This document shows positions 45,210 through 56,228 of a DNA stretch of 64,000 nt, piece after piece. Location: the NCBI RefSeq assembly GCF_021976095.1, contig NW_025813481.1:292501-356500 (forward strand), given 5' to 3'. Source of the DNA: Xenia sp. Carnegie-2017. Taxonomy: Eukaryota > Cnidaria > Anthozoa > Malacalcyonacea > Xeniidae. The translations under genes and the position numbers were made by a program. The notes under the pieces are model-generated. The model was not told the origin of the DNA, did not search any database, and saw only the letters and a list, made by a program, of their open reading frames with translations. The first letter of the stretch is position 1; each line of letters begins with the position of its first letter.

Positions 45210-45640
45210 TCCTAGAGGGGAGGCATTTAGCCACAACTGTAGTTGGGGATGCTGATACTCATTTTATAATCCGTAAAAAACAATGAAATTCAATAGAGGG
45301 ACCAATTACATGGGCGAGTTATCCCGGCTGGGCGAGTTGTCCCGGCTAGGCGAGTTGACCCGCTTTGCCGAGTTGACTCTCTGTGTATAATTGTTATATA
45401 TTATTTACTGTGTGATAACATGGCAAGCTAGTTGTCCCACCTTGCCGAGATCCCAGTCGTTGCTTGCCGAATTACTCGCTTAAGCGGCATGAAAATTCCC
45501 ATATAATTGCAATCTGCTGAGTTGGCTCGGCAAAGCGGGCCAGGGAATTGGACTCGCGCGTGCGTTTATTGGTCAGTTCTAATTGACATAGACTTTAGAA
45601 CGATGTATGCCTGTCTGTTCAAACAGCAGCTACGAGCTCC
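45210..45640. mobile_element. Insertion with repeated CGAGTTG-CCCGGCT motifs
   Basis: Present only in the right duplication copy. GGCGAGTTRTCCCGGCT-like units recur at least three times (about 45,310-45,370), and related CGAGTT and TTGCCGA motifs follow to about 45,540. The flanking shared DNA (near 45,750, and 5,875 in the other copy) has a similar GGCTAGGCGAGTTCACCCG-type motif, which may mark a related older insertion. Confidence 0.5.
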
Positions 45641-46937
45641 AAAAATTCACAGGAAAATTTCGAGCCCAGAAATTTAATTGGGATGGCAAAATAATAAAAG
45701 ATTTCTGGGCGTTTTTAGAAAATGAAACTATCATATAATTGCAATTTTGAACTCGTCTCGGCTAGGCGAGTTCACCCGTTTAAGCAGGACAATTCGCCTC
45801 ATGTAATCGGCCCTTATACGGCATGTCATGCATATATGAATATGGCCCAGCCCCCAATTATTGCTCTAGCTACGTGCCTGGCAAAGGGCCAGAACTGTCA
45901 AGTACATTGCATTATTGGGCGCAATAATGGCAGTGCCTACAATAATTTCATGTGGGTTCTATTTTTTGGGAAGGTAGGGAGACGTTCTGTATATATAACG
46001 ATTCTTTTATTGTAACGAGTATATAAATAGCTTTGTTTGAAAAATAAAGTTTATGGATTCATTGAAACTGCGTTTGGGGAATCATTACGAGCTTTGCACG
46101 TGGCAGAATTGAGCTTCCCCGGAAATGTTATTGTATGCATGCAGTATATCAATAGTTGGTTGTTTAAATCCATATTTTAAAAGTCCAGTTAAAGTCGACA
46201 ATTTCATGTAGTTCAAAATGTTTTATTCGTTTAAGGGACAATATAAAGAAAGGATGGATTATTGAACAGACATCGATTAATACGTCGACAATCCACAAAG
46301 ACTGGAGCATTCATAAGCATAACATGCATGGGGTTCTGTCTAAGAAAAATTGTTGTGATTTTATGTGTTCTCTGGTTATGGTCGCTTAGTTTTATGTGAT
46401 TCAAATTCTTTTTGTGATGGTTTCCAACTTCTTGAAGCCAAAATTCACGAAAAGAACCATCGAATCTCAACTTGAAGCCACTTTAGAGGTAAGTACTCAC
46501 TTTATATATCTGCCTTTTGACTGCGTAAGCTCATGCATATATATTTGATGTTAGCATTTGTTTTTGTTTCTGGTGTTGATATGATATTAAACCACAACCC
46601 TTCTTATACTTAAAAATTATTATATAACAAACACTTATAGCAAGGTTAATTACTTCGTTTGACTCAGATTGACCAATTTTTTTGTTTATCTCTTCTGACA
46701 ATTTGTTTTGTGTTCCTCATTTGTTTTTAATTTTAACCGATTTTTTCATGGAAGCTGTATTTTTAAAAGCAATTTATTTAAGGAAGTAAGCAAGTTTAAT
46801 TACATTGTCCTTTTCAACGTTATGTTCAGCGAAAATATAATCTAAATGAGACAATTTTCCTCTCATATGCACTGCAAAAAGGAAAAACACAAAATAATTC
46901 GCGAATGAAATGATTGTGAAATATTCATTGATTCGTG

Positions 46938-48411
46938 TCAACTTGATTGAAAATTAAAAAGGAACTTGAGTTCTGGTTTCTTTTTCCACTCATCATTTGA
47001 CCTTACAGCCGTGTGCACTCGAATAAGAAGATCAGGGAATGTTTTGAGAAAGTATTCCTTTGGATCACCAATTTTATAAAATGTTTCTGGTTGTGGTCTT
47101 GGCCGTGGTTGATCGTACCAATGCTGGCCAACATTTCGAATAAGTCTTAAGCATTCTGTCCATGAAGATTTATACTGGACCTTATTGATTTTTCCATTTT
47201 TTTCATATGTGCAAAAATAATCATAGACATCATCATCCATTTGACTTTTCCAATCTGAGGATTCGCCATTCAATTGTTGAACGACACTTGAAAGGGCATC
47301 ATTTGTCTTTATTGGTTGTTGGTTTCCAACTTTACACAACATTTCGAACTTCTCGTAATCCGACAAAAAATATGGGTGCTTCAACGCTTCGTTTGCTAAT
47401 GGTCTGTCTTCAGGTTGTCGCTTTAACATCCACGACAGAAGATCTTTGAGCGTGGCATCCTTGATTTTATTCAAGCCAACAGGGTTTCCATTCAGAAGGT
47501 TACCCAGTAAATGCCGTTCAGGTCCAAAAGGATGTTCCCCCTTTGTTGCAACATAATAAGCCACCATTCCTGCGTTCTATTTTCAATAAAAAAGATATCA
47601 TATCAGTCACAACGTAAATGGTTGATAGTGAAACGTTAAAAAGTCGAGTTTATTTGTTAGTTGCAGAAATCAGCAGTATTTGAAATTCCACTACAAATAC
47701 CTACCATAACATCAGACTGTTTCTTGTAGCGGGATGAGTCAATTGCTTTATTTCCTTCATTATACGACTATGGAGCTATCCAATTTTTACCTCCTCTCTG
47801 TGTGCTCAGATGTGTCGAAGTTTCATTTAATAATCTTCGACTTATACCGAAGTCAGCGATTAAAAAATATCCTTGTACATCTCGAAGAACGTTTGAGGGT
47901 TTTAAATCCCGATGAAGTATAGGATGTGGGCCACTGTGAAGATCTGCTAAACCTGTTAAGATGTGCCTCATGACTTTGGGAAGCGCTATTTGAAGCTCAT
48001 CTAAAGTAGAAGATTTCACAAAACTTTCCAACGATTCTTCACATAAATCTAATACAAAATATATAAATTCATCCCCTGGTTCGTCTTCTAGGTAACAATA
48101 ATTCACAACGTATTTTGAACGCTTTGCATTAAAGTCGTTCAAAATATCTTTTTCTTGCTTGGCTTGTTCAGTGAAACTATCTCGATTAAGTCGTTTCACG
48201 GCTTTTCCATAACCGTCTTTTCCCAGTCCAAGATAAACACGGGTTCCATCACTTCCTTTGCCAAGTAAAAACTCCTCCAAGAAAATTACAAATACATCAT
48301 TTACATATTTAAGCTTTGTTGGATTTGTCTTACGACATTCCTCCATCTTTTTCAACTTTTCATGATGCATTAATGATTTATCAATGCACGTCCAAGGTTC
48401 AGACAGTATGC
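46938..48411 (-). pseudogene. Partial duplicate of the kinase-KEN gene
   Basis: Exons 48,411-47,705 and 47,576-46,938 correspond to exons 2 and 3 of the gene at 7,039-10,520, with the same splice sites. The kinase glycine loop (GKGSDGTRVYLG) and a canonical HRDLKPSN loop are kept, and the KEN domain (LRLIRNVGQHW) is fully open. A TAG replaces the Glu codon of the APE motif at 47,768-47,770 (WIAP-stop), so translation would end before the RNase domain. No promoter-side exon exists: the duplication cut the gene in intron 1. Exon 2 has six extra codons (EPWTCI) relative to the left copy, in frame, and these probably reflect the ancestral sequence lost at 7,039-10,520. Confidence 0.85.
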
Positions 48412-48460
48412 CTTAAATTTAAAAAAAAAATTAACCATTGAGGAAACAGCAATGAAGGCA

Positions 48461-48790
48461 TGTATACATACATTGCGATAAACTTGTTAGTGTATTCTGT
48501 TATAAATTACCTATAGCTGGTAATGATTCCGTGTTCTACAAACACGCAAAATCGAAACCAAATACAAACTCTAACCCATAACCTTATATTACTAGGCCAT
48601 GGCCGACATATTGGTTTGTAATTTAATGAGGGATCCATGTCGCGTGTTGAAAAAGACGGGGCTATAACCGCCAGACACGTACTCGTCTTTAACCGTAACG
48701 TAGATTGTTTTCAACAATTACTTGCAAGTGATCTCGCTTGCATATCTTACGCGTCTCCTTAGCAAAAAATCAATCATCAAAGTTAAAATA
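48461..48790. other. Intergenic, no gene recognised
   Basis: Unique AT-rich DNA between the duplication edge and the SINE-like array. Confidence 0.4.
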
Positions 48791-48864
48791 ATTAAATGAA
48801 GATATGATCTTCGCACTTTGCTGGACAATTTAAGCAATCGTCTCAGGACCTGAAAAAATCAGGC

Positions 48865-48936
48865 GACTCAACGGGATTCGAACCTATGACCTCTGCGGTG
48901 CCGGTGCAGTGCTCTGACCAACTGAGCTATGAAGTC
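48865..48936 (-). tRNA. tRNA-like head, copy 1 (decayed)
   Basis: A D-arm TAGCTCAGTTGGTCAGAGC and a T-arm GGTTCGAATCCC are present. The anticodon loop reads CCGGCAC, so position 33 is C and not U. It is therefore probably not a functional tRNA. Confidence 0.6.
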
Positions 48937-49095
48937 ACACAGTGATGAGCAGGTCAATATTGTTGGGCTCATGTTTTCTCGTGAAAGGAATGTCGTATGA
49001 ATGTTTTTATGCAGTGCGGTAATTGAAATTAAATGAAGATATGATCTTCGCACTTTGCTGGACAATTTAAGCAATCGTCTCAGGACCTGAAAAAA

Positions 49096-49101
<6 letters not shown>

Positions 49102-49134
<33 letters not shown>

Positions 49135-49173
49135 GTGCCAGTGCAGTGCTCTGACCAACTGAGCTATGAAGTC
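49102..49173 (-). tRNA. tRNA-like head, copy 2 (Ala GGC-like)
   Basis: Same structure as the neighbouring unit. The anticodon loop CTGGCAC has U33 and anticodon GGC (alanine). The acceptor stem has a mismatch and a GU pair, so a SINE head is more likely than a true tRNA gene. Confidence 0.55.
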
Positions 49174-49517
49174 ACACAGTGGTGAGCAGGTCAATATTGT
49201 TGGGCTCATGTTTTCTCGTGAAAGGAATGTCGTATGAATGTTTTTATGCAGTGCGGTAATTGAAATTAAATGAAGATATGATCTTCGCACTTTGCTGGAC
49301 AATTTAAGCAATCGTCTCAGGACCTGAAAAAATCAGGTGACTCAACGGAAACATTCTACGACAAACCTTATTATATGGGAGTAGGACTTCAAACCGTTTA
49401 GATGTTTGATGTTTTGTTACAATTCGTTTTTATGCTCACCAAATTATGCTAAAACTCTAAATTTTGTTTTCAGTTATTTTTAGTTAAAAAATATCAATAT
49501 TTCTTATAAAGTAAATC

Positions 49518-50209
49518 ACACAAGGCCACCACAATCAGAACATTAACAAGACGTGCACAAATCATATGTGATTCACTGGACGCTCTACACAACGAAAACA
49601 ACTATCTCAAACGTGTTTTTGACAAAAACAACTATAACTCTGACTTTCTTAAACGCAACACTTACGAACCCAACGAACACAACGAAACAAACAACTCAGT
49701 GACAACAGCAACGATACCTTACATCAAAGGTATGTCTGAGACTATCTCGCGTATCTTACGACCATACAACATACGTGTCGCACATAAACCAATCACAACG
49801 TTACGACAAGTACTAACGAACATAAAGGACAAAGAACAACCCAACGAACGACAAGGTGCAGTTTACAAAAGAAACTGCTCCGACTGCCACGCCTCCTATA
49901 TCGCGGAAACTGGCAGGAACTTAAACATAAGATTTACTGAACACAAACGAGCTACTAAGAAACAAGACAAAACTAATCACATTGCCGAACATCACCGAAT
50001 CACAAAGCACAACATTGACTGAGACTCGGCAAAATGCATTACTTACAGCACTGACTATAGACAACGGCTTACATTAGAAAGTTGGTATACCAGCTTGGAA
50101 CAAACCCCCCTGAACAGATCACAGCAATTACTGGCACCTTACAAACGACAAATTCCCAATACAAACAAACGATCAACTAAAGACATAACACTTCACACTA
50201 ATTGGTTAC
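49518..50209 (+). mobile_element. Penelope-like element fragment, first family
   Basis: An open stretch from about 49,521 includes a linker region and then the GIY-YIG nuclease (GAVYKRNCSDCHASYIAET...RFTEHKRATKKQDKTNHIAEHH). The 3' untranslated part matches 600-720 and breaks off at ACTTCACACTAATT. It is truncated at both ends: no reverse-transcriptase core and no terminal ribozyme-like region. Confidence 0.85.
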
Positions 50210-51100
50210 CTCGAAATTATTTTGAAATCCTTATATGATATATTCGTATATATTTGTCTTACTGTATTATTTTTCATTGAATCTATTGTGTTTACAGATT
50301 GCAAGACTAATGAATATAGTGTCTCTCTCAATTAACAATCTTCTGCCGCACTGTGAACTGCAGATGCACGAAGGCCTCTTAGGTACGGTACAATGTTGCC
50401 TCGTTAGTACACAATAAAAATTCCAGTACAAACATTTTTGAGTTAGTAGACACTAATTGCAGTTTATATGTATATTAAAATGACTTCTACTCTCTTTTTC
50501 AGTTATACAAAGCTAAATGATAACCCAGCCAGGAAAAGTTTAAAGGAAACTTCAATCCAGTACATCTCAAAACATTGATCAATCATGAATAAATGATCCG
50601 AACATTTTATGATGGCAATAAGGAATTTAAAAAGATGTGCTGAAGCAAATTTCTGTCATCAAAAAAATATTTGTGTTTAAAACTGAAGAAAAAAACCCAG
50701 TTCAGTATATAAAGTTTTATTTGACTATTGTACCTGTTAATTGTCTTTTTTTCTCTTCGTCTACAGTATCTAAAAGAAAAATTTACTTTTTAACTAAAAT
50801 CATATTTCATTTCTAGCGGATAAAAATTTTTGTGCATGTACATGATGATAATGATTTAAATTAGTTGAAAGCTTACATCATCATCCCCTTAGTATAAAAC
50901 TCGGAAAAATTTACTGACAAGGCAAACTATACAACAATATCGCCATACATATAAATACATTTTAATCATTCATGTACACTCTTTATAATTCTAAGTCTAC
51001 TTCAGTTGTAGCCGTGACAGGAAAACATATATCTGTATAGTAATAAATGACTGGTATGCAGGATCAGAGTAAGTAAAGACTCAGAATATTACATTATTCC
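50210..51100. other. Intergenic, no gene recognised
   Basis: AT-rich. It ends where the tandem duplication begins. Confidence 0.4.
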
Positions 51101-51187
51101 ATGCAGATGAAGCATGACAAATATATATATGACAATCATGCAAGTTTGCATTGGAAAATCATTAAAGAATTAATTGACACTTATCGG

Positions 51188-54100
51188 CTAACTTGGTATT
51201 CCCAAGCAGAAGAAAAAGAAATTGCATAGGCTACTACCAATTCCATCCATGGTGTCTTGATCAACCTGATCAGGTAGCTTAACATCCAAATCCCTTTCTA
51301 TTTCATGAGCTAAGTCTCCCTGCTCACACTCTTTTAATGCTAGGAGCAGTGCTTTTACATTGGCAAGTTGTCCAATCTCTATCAAACCAGGTGTTCAGCA
51401 CATATCGTGTGGGGTTGTCTGAGAATTTTTTATGTATGATGCATGAAAAACCTCTAATGTGTGCGACAACTCAAAATGGCTTTTACCTTGCAATTTTTCT
51501 GCAAGATCTCGACGATTGATACTGCATAAAGCTTCAGCCAATTTATTTGAAGTGGCATCTCTTCCATCTTTCTTTTGCCATTTTGAAAGCATTTGACATG
51601 CTTTCTCATTCACAGGATGATAGTCAGCACTTATTCCTCCCAATTCTGATTGACTTATTCCCAACTTTATACCCAGCGCTTTCCAATCATCTACCAGCTC
51701 TTTCGCAATGTCCATTACTAAAAAATTCATCCATAATTTCAACAAGTTTTATTCAAACTATCATCGAAATCAAGATATTTACTCTCTATTTGAATCTATT
51801 AAAGTAGCTGTGCCAGGCTAAATGCAAAGACTAAAAACCTCCAATTTATGAGTGAAATAAATGAAAAAAGGCTCTGCATTACTATAATCCTGCAGTTGCA
51901 GCTAAAAATGATTAAAGAATCAGGGTCATGCCTTGCACGCTTATTTTAATATTATCTTCCGAGAACTTTCCTTTGAAGAGTGTAATTCATTGAACTAAAA
52001 TACATGGAACGCAGTCGCTATCTGTAATAGAAAAGTTTAATAATTTTTTGAAGCCAAATTTTACACTCAGAAACGCAAGATTACACAAAGACACGAGGGT
52101 GTAATCAATCAAAAAATCGCAAAGAATTACCGCTAAAGAATCGCAAACACTACACATGCGTGTCAGGATATAATCTCGCGTGTCTGCGTCTAAGATTTTG
52201 CTTCAATTATTTGCTTCAGGGAGCGTCCCATGCATTTTAGTTAAATTGGTCTCTGCATGGAAAGTACAATACATCTATTCAAAGCCCACTTTCTGTAACT
52301 TATTCTACAATGATTTTACGTCCTTAGGTTACGTGGTTCTGTCACTTTCATTTACTTCACTGTATATTTGGTGAAATATTTTTTTCAAGTTACGTAATCT
52401 TGTATATTTACCGGTAGTATTTATATTATACATTCTTACAGTTATATAAATCTAAGATTAAGAATGCTACTTTTACTTAATTTAAACTTGTCTCTTACAC
52501 TGCACACGGATATCTAGACACAGTGTTTATTAAAAGCTGCTATTTTCGTGGTCACATACAACGGCTAACCAAGCTTGCAAAGCATAACTCTGACACTCAT
52601 TCTTCAAGTAACGATTTGTAATACATCTACGGGTTGTATAATAGTGACGATAGAATTAAATAATGATGCATTACCTTTATAAGGCTGTTGGCACTTCTTT
52701 TCTGTCATATCACGATTATCTACAACAGCATAAAAATTAAGATGATTTTTCTACTCCCATGGAGAATAGTTCCATAAACGCTGAAAATTTTTATGATTTA
52801 TCATTTCTATACAGCTACATACAATCTAAAATCCAAATTCACTCAATGACCTCCTTGGGAACCATTGAGCTCTCAATGTTTTCTTTCGCTTAATCTTTAA
52901 TTTGAAGTTGTTTTTCAGAAGTTACATTGCCAAAGAACTTTTGTTCTATAGCTACTCAACAAATGCACTCAAGATCAATAAATACCAACAACTCTTCAGT
53001 GAAATAGTGAAAGGTCCAATCAAAACTCCATAATAAACCAATTTTTACTCTCGTGTAAGATCGTAGGTGAAAGCAAATGTGCAACAACAGCAAAACAACA
53101 ATACAAAACCCGATTGCTTACCCAGAAACAATAAAAATTAAAATAACAAAGCTACTATACAGACATGAGTCTTGATACTTTAATTTAAGTATTCGCATTG
53201 CACATAAATCAACGCAAAATTAAATAATATTTTCCAAACTCGAAGACAAAAGTAAGTGCAGTCAACCTGAAGATTTCCCATGTGACAGCATCAAAAATTG
53301 GCGTAGCAATTCATTTTTTGACGTGGTGGGGGCATAACTCCAAACGCTGAATACGTGCCTTTCGAAGGAAGTCAGAGCATATGCCTTCCCTCCGAAGTTT
53401 TTAAAGATTGAGTCCCTCAATAGTTATTTTGCATATAGTCTGAATCTTGAAATAAGAATGGATCAAGCAACTCTATATTTGTGGTAAACAAATTTTGAAG
53501 CCAACGCCGCCATTACTAAGGGACAAACACATGAAAAGATTTTTTGACAAAACTATGGAAAACATAGCAACACATGGCCAAATCATGCTTTCAAATAACC
53601 TTTGTGGCGATAGTAAAGAGAGTCGGGAAGAATATTCGGCCTATAACAACACTCTCCATACAAGTTTCACTCTGAATTACTCGTAAAAAAGGCTTGTTAT
53701 TCTAAAGGAGTGATCAGTTTGCCATCGTAAATGAAAATATTTAATCATTTAATACTTCCGAATACCAAATCCAACAATTCTAGGTACTTCCATGCAGTTT
53801 TGGGCTATTTTCCCCTGTTTTTCGATCCCACAGTAAAGTTAGCGATGACAAAAATCGCTGCATTTTCATCATATTTCATCACATTTTATCATATTTTAAG
53901 CTTTTCTATAAAATGATTTATCTCTTAATTATATTCATGTAGTTACATGTGGAAAATTCTTGATTATTCTCGTAAAATCCACAATATATTTGCTCCTTAA
54001 TTTCGAAAGTTTGTCTCTTAGTAATGGCGGCGCTCCTTATTTTTTGTCTTTAACTTTCGTACTAGATGCTTGATCCAGTTTTATTTCAAGATCAGTGATT

Positions 54101-55192
54101 CTGAAAGGTATTTGCTACAGGAAAAACAGGATTTTTAATACTGCGACTTCGAAAGTAATTAGAGCATCACTGAAAGAAATTTAGTATCTCAAATAAAAAT
54201 GCTTTTACTAGAGCCATGAGGACGACTACAACACTTAGTATTGTCATGCCAAATTCCTTTTACTTGGGGACATATCAACAAAATGTTTAATTGGGTTTTC
54301 GACTGACTAAAACTTAAAATTTGTAGCCTTTTTTCGCTTGTAAGCAATTGTAATACTTTATTTAATGATTATATTTTCATTTACTCAAGAAAGCACATAG
54401 TAACCAATGCAGACATTATTTTCTACTTTTAGATTTAAAGAATCTAAAAGATTTCGTAAACTTTTGGAATTAGTAGTAACAAAGGTCTTCGACTAAATAC
54501 TTATTGCTCGCCCCTTTCTAATTTCTACCCTAGTTTTGCTTTGCCCCTCTTCCCTTGTCTACGGCACTGCACGACAAGTGGAAATAACATGATACCATGC
54601 AAAGAGTAGCATTTCTCTAAAGTACATAAGTTAAAACTCGTACAAAAAAGAACATGACAAATTTACTAAACACAAAAATGCAATCACAATCCGTTACTAG
54701 AACATACGTAAAGAACATGAACTTAGACAGGAACACAAAATTTTCTAATTCTATTCAGTCTATTTATACAAGTATAAAGCACATTCTATTAGAAAAATAT
54801 TCGACAGAAAAAACTTTTCAATGCTCTAGATGTTTGCTACTAACCCTTTATATGATAACGAATAAAGAAAGCAATTTACCTTGTAAATATTCTGCAACAT
54901 CTTGACGGCCAATATTCATTAAAACCGTGAACAATATTTTTACTGTTGCATTTTTTCCATTATTTCTCTTCCAGAAAAGAAGTATTTCAAATGCATTTTC
55001 TACCATTGTATTTTGTTTTATATTTACACTTATCAATTTTTCTTCAGGTACATGTAACATTCTACCAAACTCTTTCCATAGAGAACTCATTTTGTTGGCA
55101 ATTTCGTAAAGAAGACAATCCTGTGGAACATCACTCCTTTCTGGAGAATCTTTGCATTCTAAACATGTATTAAGCAAAGTTCGTGAGGACAT
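51188..55192 (-). CDS. Death-domain protein, copy A (two full Death domains plus a partial third)
   Basis: Exons: 55192-54880, 52719-52675 (45-bp microexon), 51717-51487 and 51418-51188, all GT-AG with phase 1 junctions. The ATG at 55,192 follows an in-frame stop. Exon 1 gives Death domain 1 (YEIANKMSSLWKEFGRMLHV...NAFEILLFWKRNNGKNATVK...GRQDVAEYLQ). The microexon codes a linker (DNRDMTEKKCQQPYK). Exon 3 gives Death domain 2 (IAKELVDDWKALGIKLGIS...MLSKWQKKDGRDATSNKLAEAL...RRDLAEKLQ). Exon 4 resembles only the last helices of a Death domain (NPTRYVLN-WFDR, then ANVKALLLALKECEQGDL) and ends with a hydrophobic NFFFFCLG. Death domains form adaptor complexes in apoptosis and innate signalling. In exon 4 one extra base (AGAGATTGG against AGAAATGG in copy B) shifts the frame. 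Confidence 0.75.
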
Positions 55193-55369
55193 TAATTATT
55201 ATAGCATCACTTCCACTTAATTTCAGCAGTTTATCTTTTTCAATAATTAAAAAAAGCACTGCTCGAGCTTGATCTAGAACTATCCTCACCAAAGCCTGAT
55301 CAAGTCACTGCGCTATACATGTCTAACCGTTGCAAAGCTGTTGCCAGCTAGTACAACACGTTATTGCGA

Positions 55370-55700
55370 CGTTATATTTTGGTCAAATTGTGGTAAGGTC
55401 GAACCTAACCTAATTACAACGGTTATACAACGTCGTGTCTTGGTTGTAGTTTGGTTAGGTCAAAGACGACCAAAATAGGACGTTTACATAACGTTGCGTT
55501 TTGGTAGTACATTTGGTTTGGTCGAAGACGACCAAAATACGACGTTCAAAGGTCAACGTGTAAAAGTATAAACGTTGTTTCAACGTTATAAAAGTCTATT
55601 CAGAAAACGTTATGAGAAGAGATTTTCACAACGTTCAGATAACGTTTAAAAGAACCACAAACCAACGTTAAATCACATCGTGACTCCAAACGTTGAAAAC
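55370..55700. repeat. ACGTT-rich repeat element
   Basis: AACGTT, ACGTTAT and GACGTT motifs recur throughout, mixed with TTTGGTNNNNTTTGGTTAGGTC segments. It is copied at about 60,570-60,920 in unit B. It is probably an old non-autonomous element. Confidence 0.5.
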
Positions 55701-56228
55701 ATGTTATGAATAATATAAAACCCTTTAGCTGCCTTGAAAAATCGGGTCAATAGCATACATAATGCACTAAAATCTCTTCAAATGTAGTGATGTTTATCAT
55801 AGAAATATTACGCGATAAATTTGCCTTAAATAAGCATATTAGCATAAAACGGAGTTTTTCACACGCGTTCCCTATAGATTTCAACATTCATGGACAAGGT
55901 TTTCGTCGATTGCTCTCGAATTTGACTTGATAAGGTTTTCATTTTCACAAAATATTAAATAACCATGTTCACATATTAAATAATTATGTTGCACAAAATA
56001 TTGAATAACAACGACATTAAAAATAGGTATGCAATGCGTACACGTGGGTAGCCAATTAAGTAAATGGGCTAAATGAAGTAGGTAAATAAACATAATTGAA
56101 ATAAAATTGTATATTTAAAATCATTTCCACCAAACTTGTTCAATATTTAAATATTGATTTTAGTTATATGACTAAGTAAGTGTTTAACCATTTCTGCATT
56201 TTTTGAACGTTTTAGCTTAGACTGCACC

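Larger units (their letters stand above)
43402..48460. repeat. Segmental duplication, right copy
   Basis: Partner of 3,868-8,540 in the same orientation. Differences include insertions of about 170 bases near 44,285-44,450 and about 430 bases near 45,210-45,640, and loss of about 230 bases near 43,855. It ends within intron 1 of the duplicated kinase-KEN gene, so the propeller exon is absent here. Confidence 0.9.
48794..49350 (-). mobile_element. Tandem tRNA-derived SINE-like units (237-bp period)
   Basis: Two full units and about one third of another, with period exactly 237 (starts near 48,794, 49,031 and 49,268). Each full unit holds a tRNA-like head on the minus strand followed by a shared tail (CCTGAGACGATTGCTTAAAT and onward). 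tRNA-headed families with this kind of tail fit a SINE; the tandem layout suggests later unequal exchange. Confidence 0.75.
51101..56228. repeat. Tandem duplication unit A (~5.1 kb)
   Basis: Units A and B (56,229-61,277) are head-to-tail copies, highly similar over exons, introns and flanks. Both begin ATGCAGATGAAG(C/T)ATGACAAATATAT and end TTTTAG(C/T)TTAGA(C/T)TGCACC. Confidence 0.9.

Noticed and set aside
53495-53686. Short plus-strand ORF in the Death-domain intron
   Set aside because: Its frame is not kept in the duplicate near 58,620, and it lies in an intron of the opposite-strand gene.
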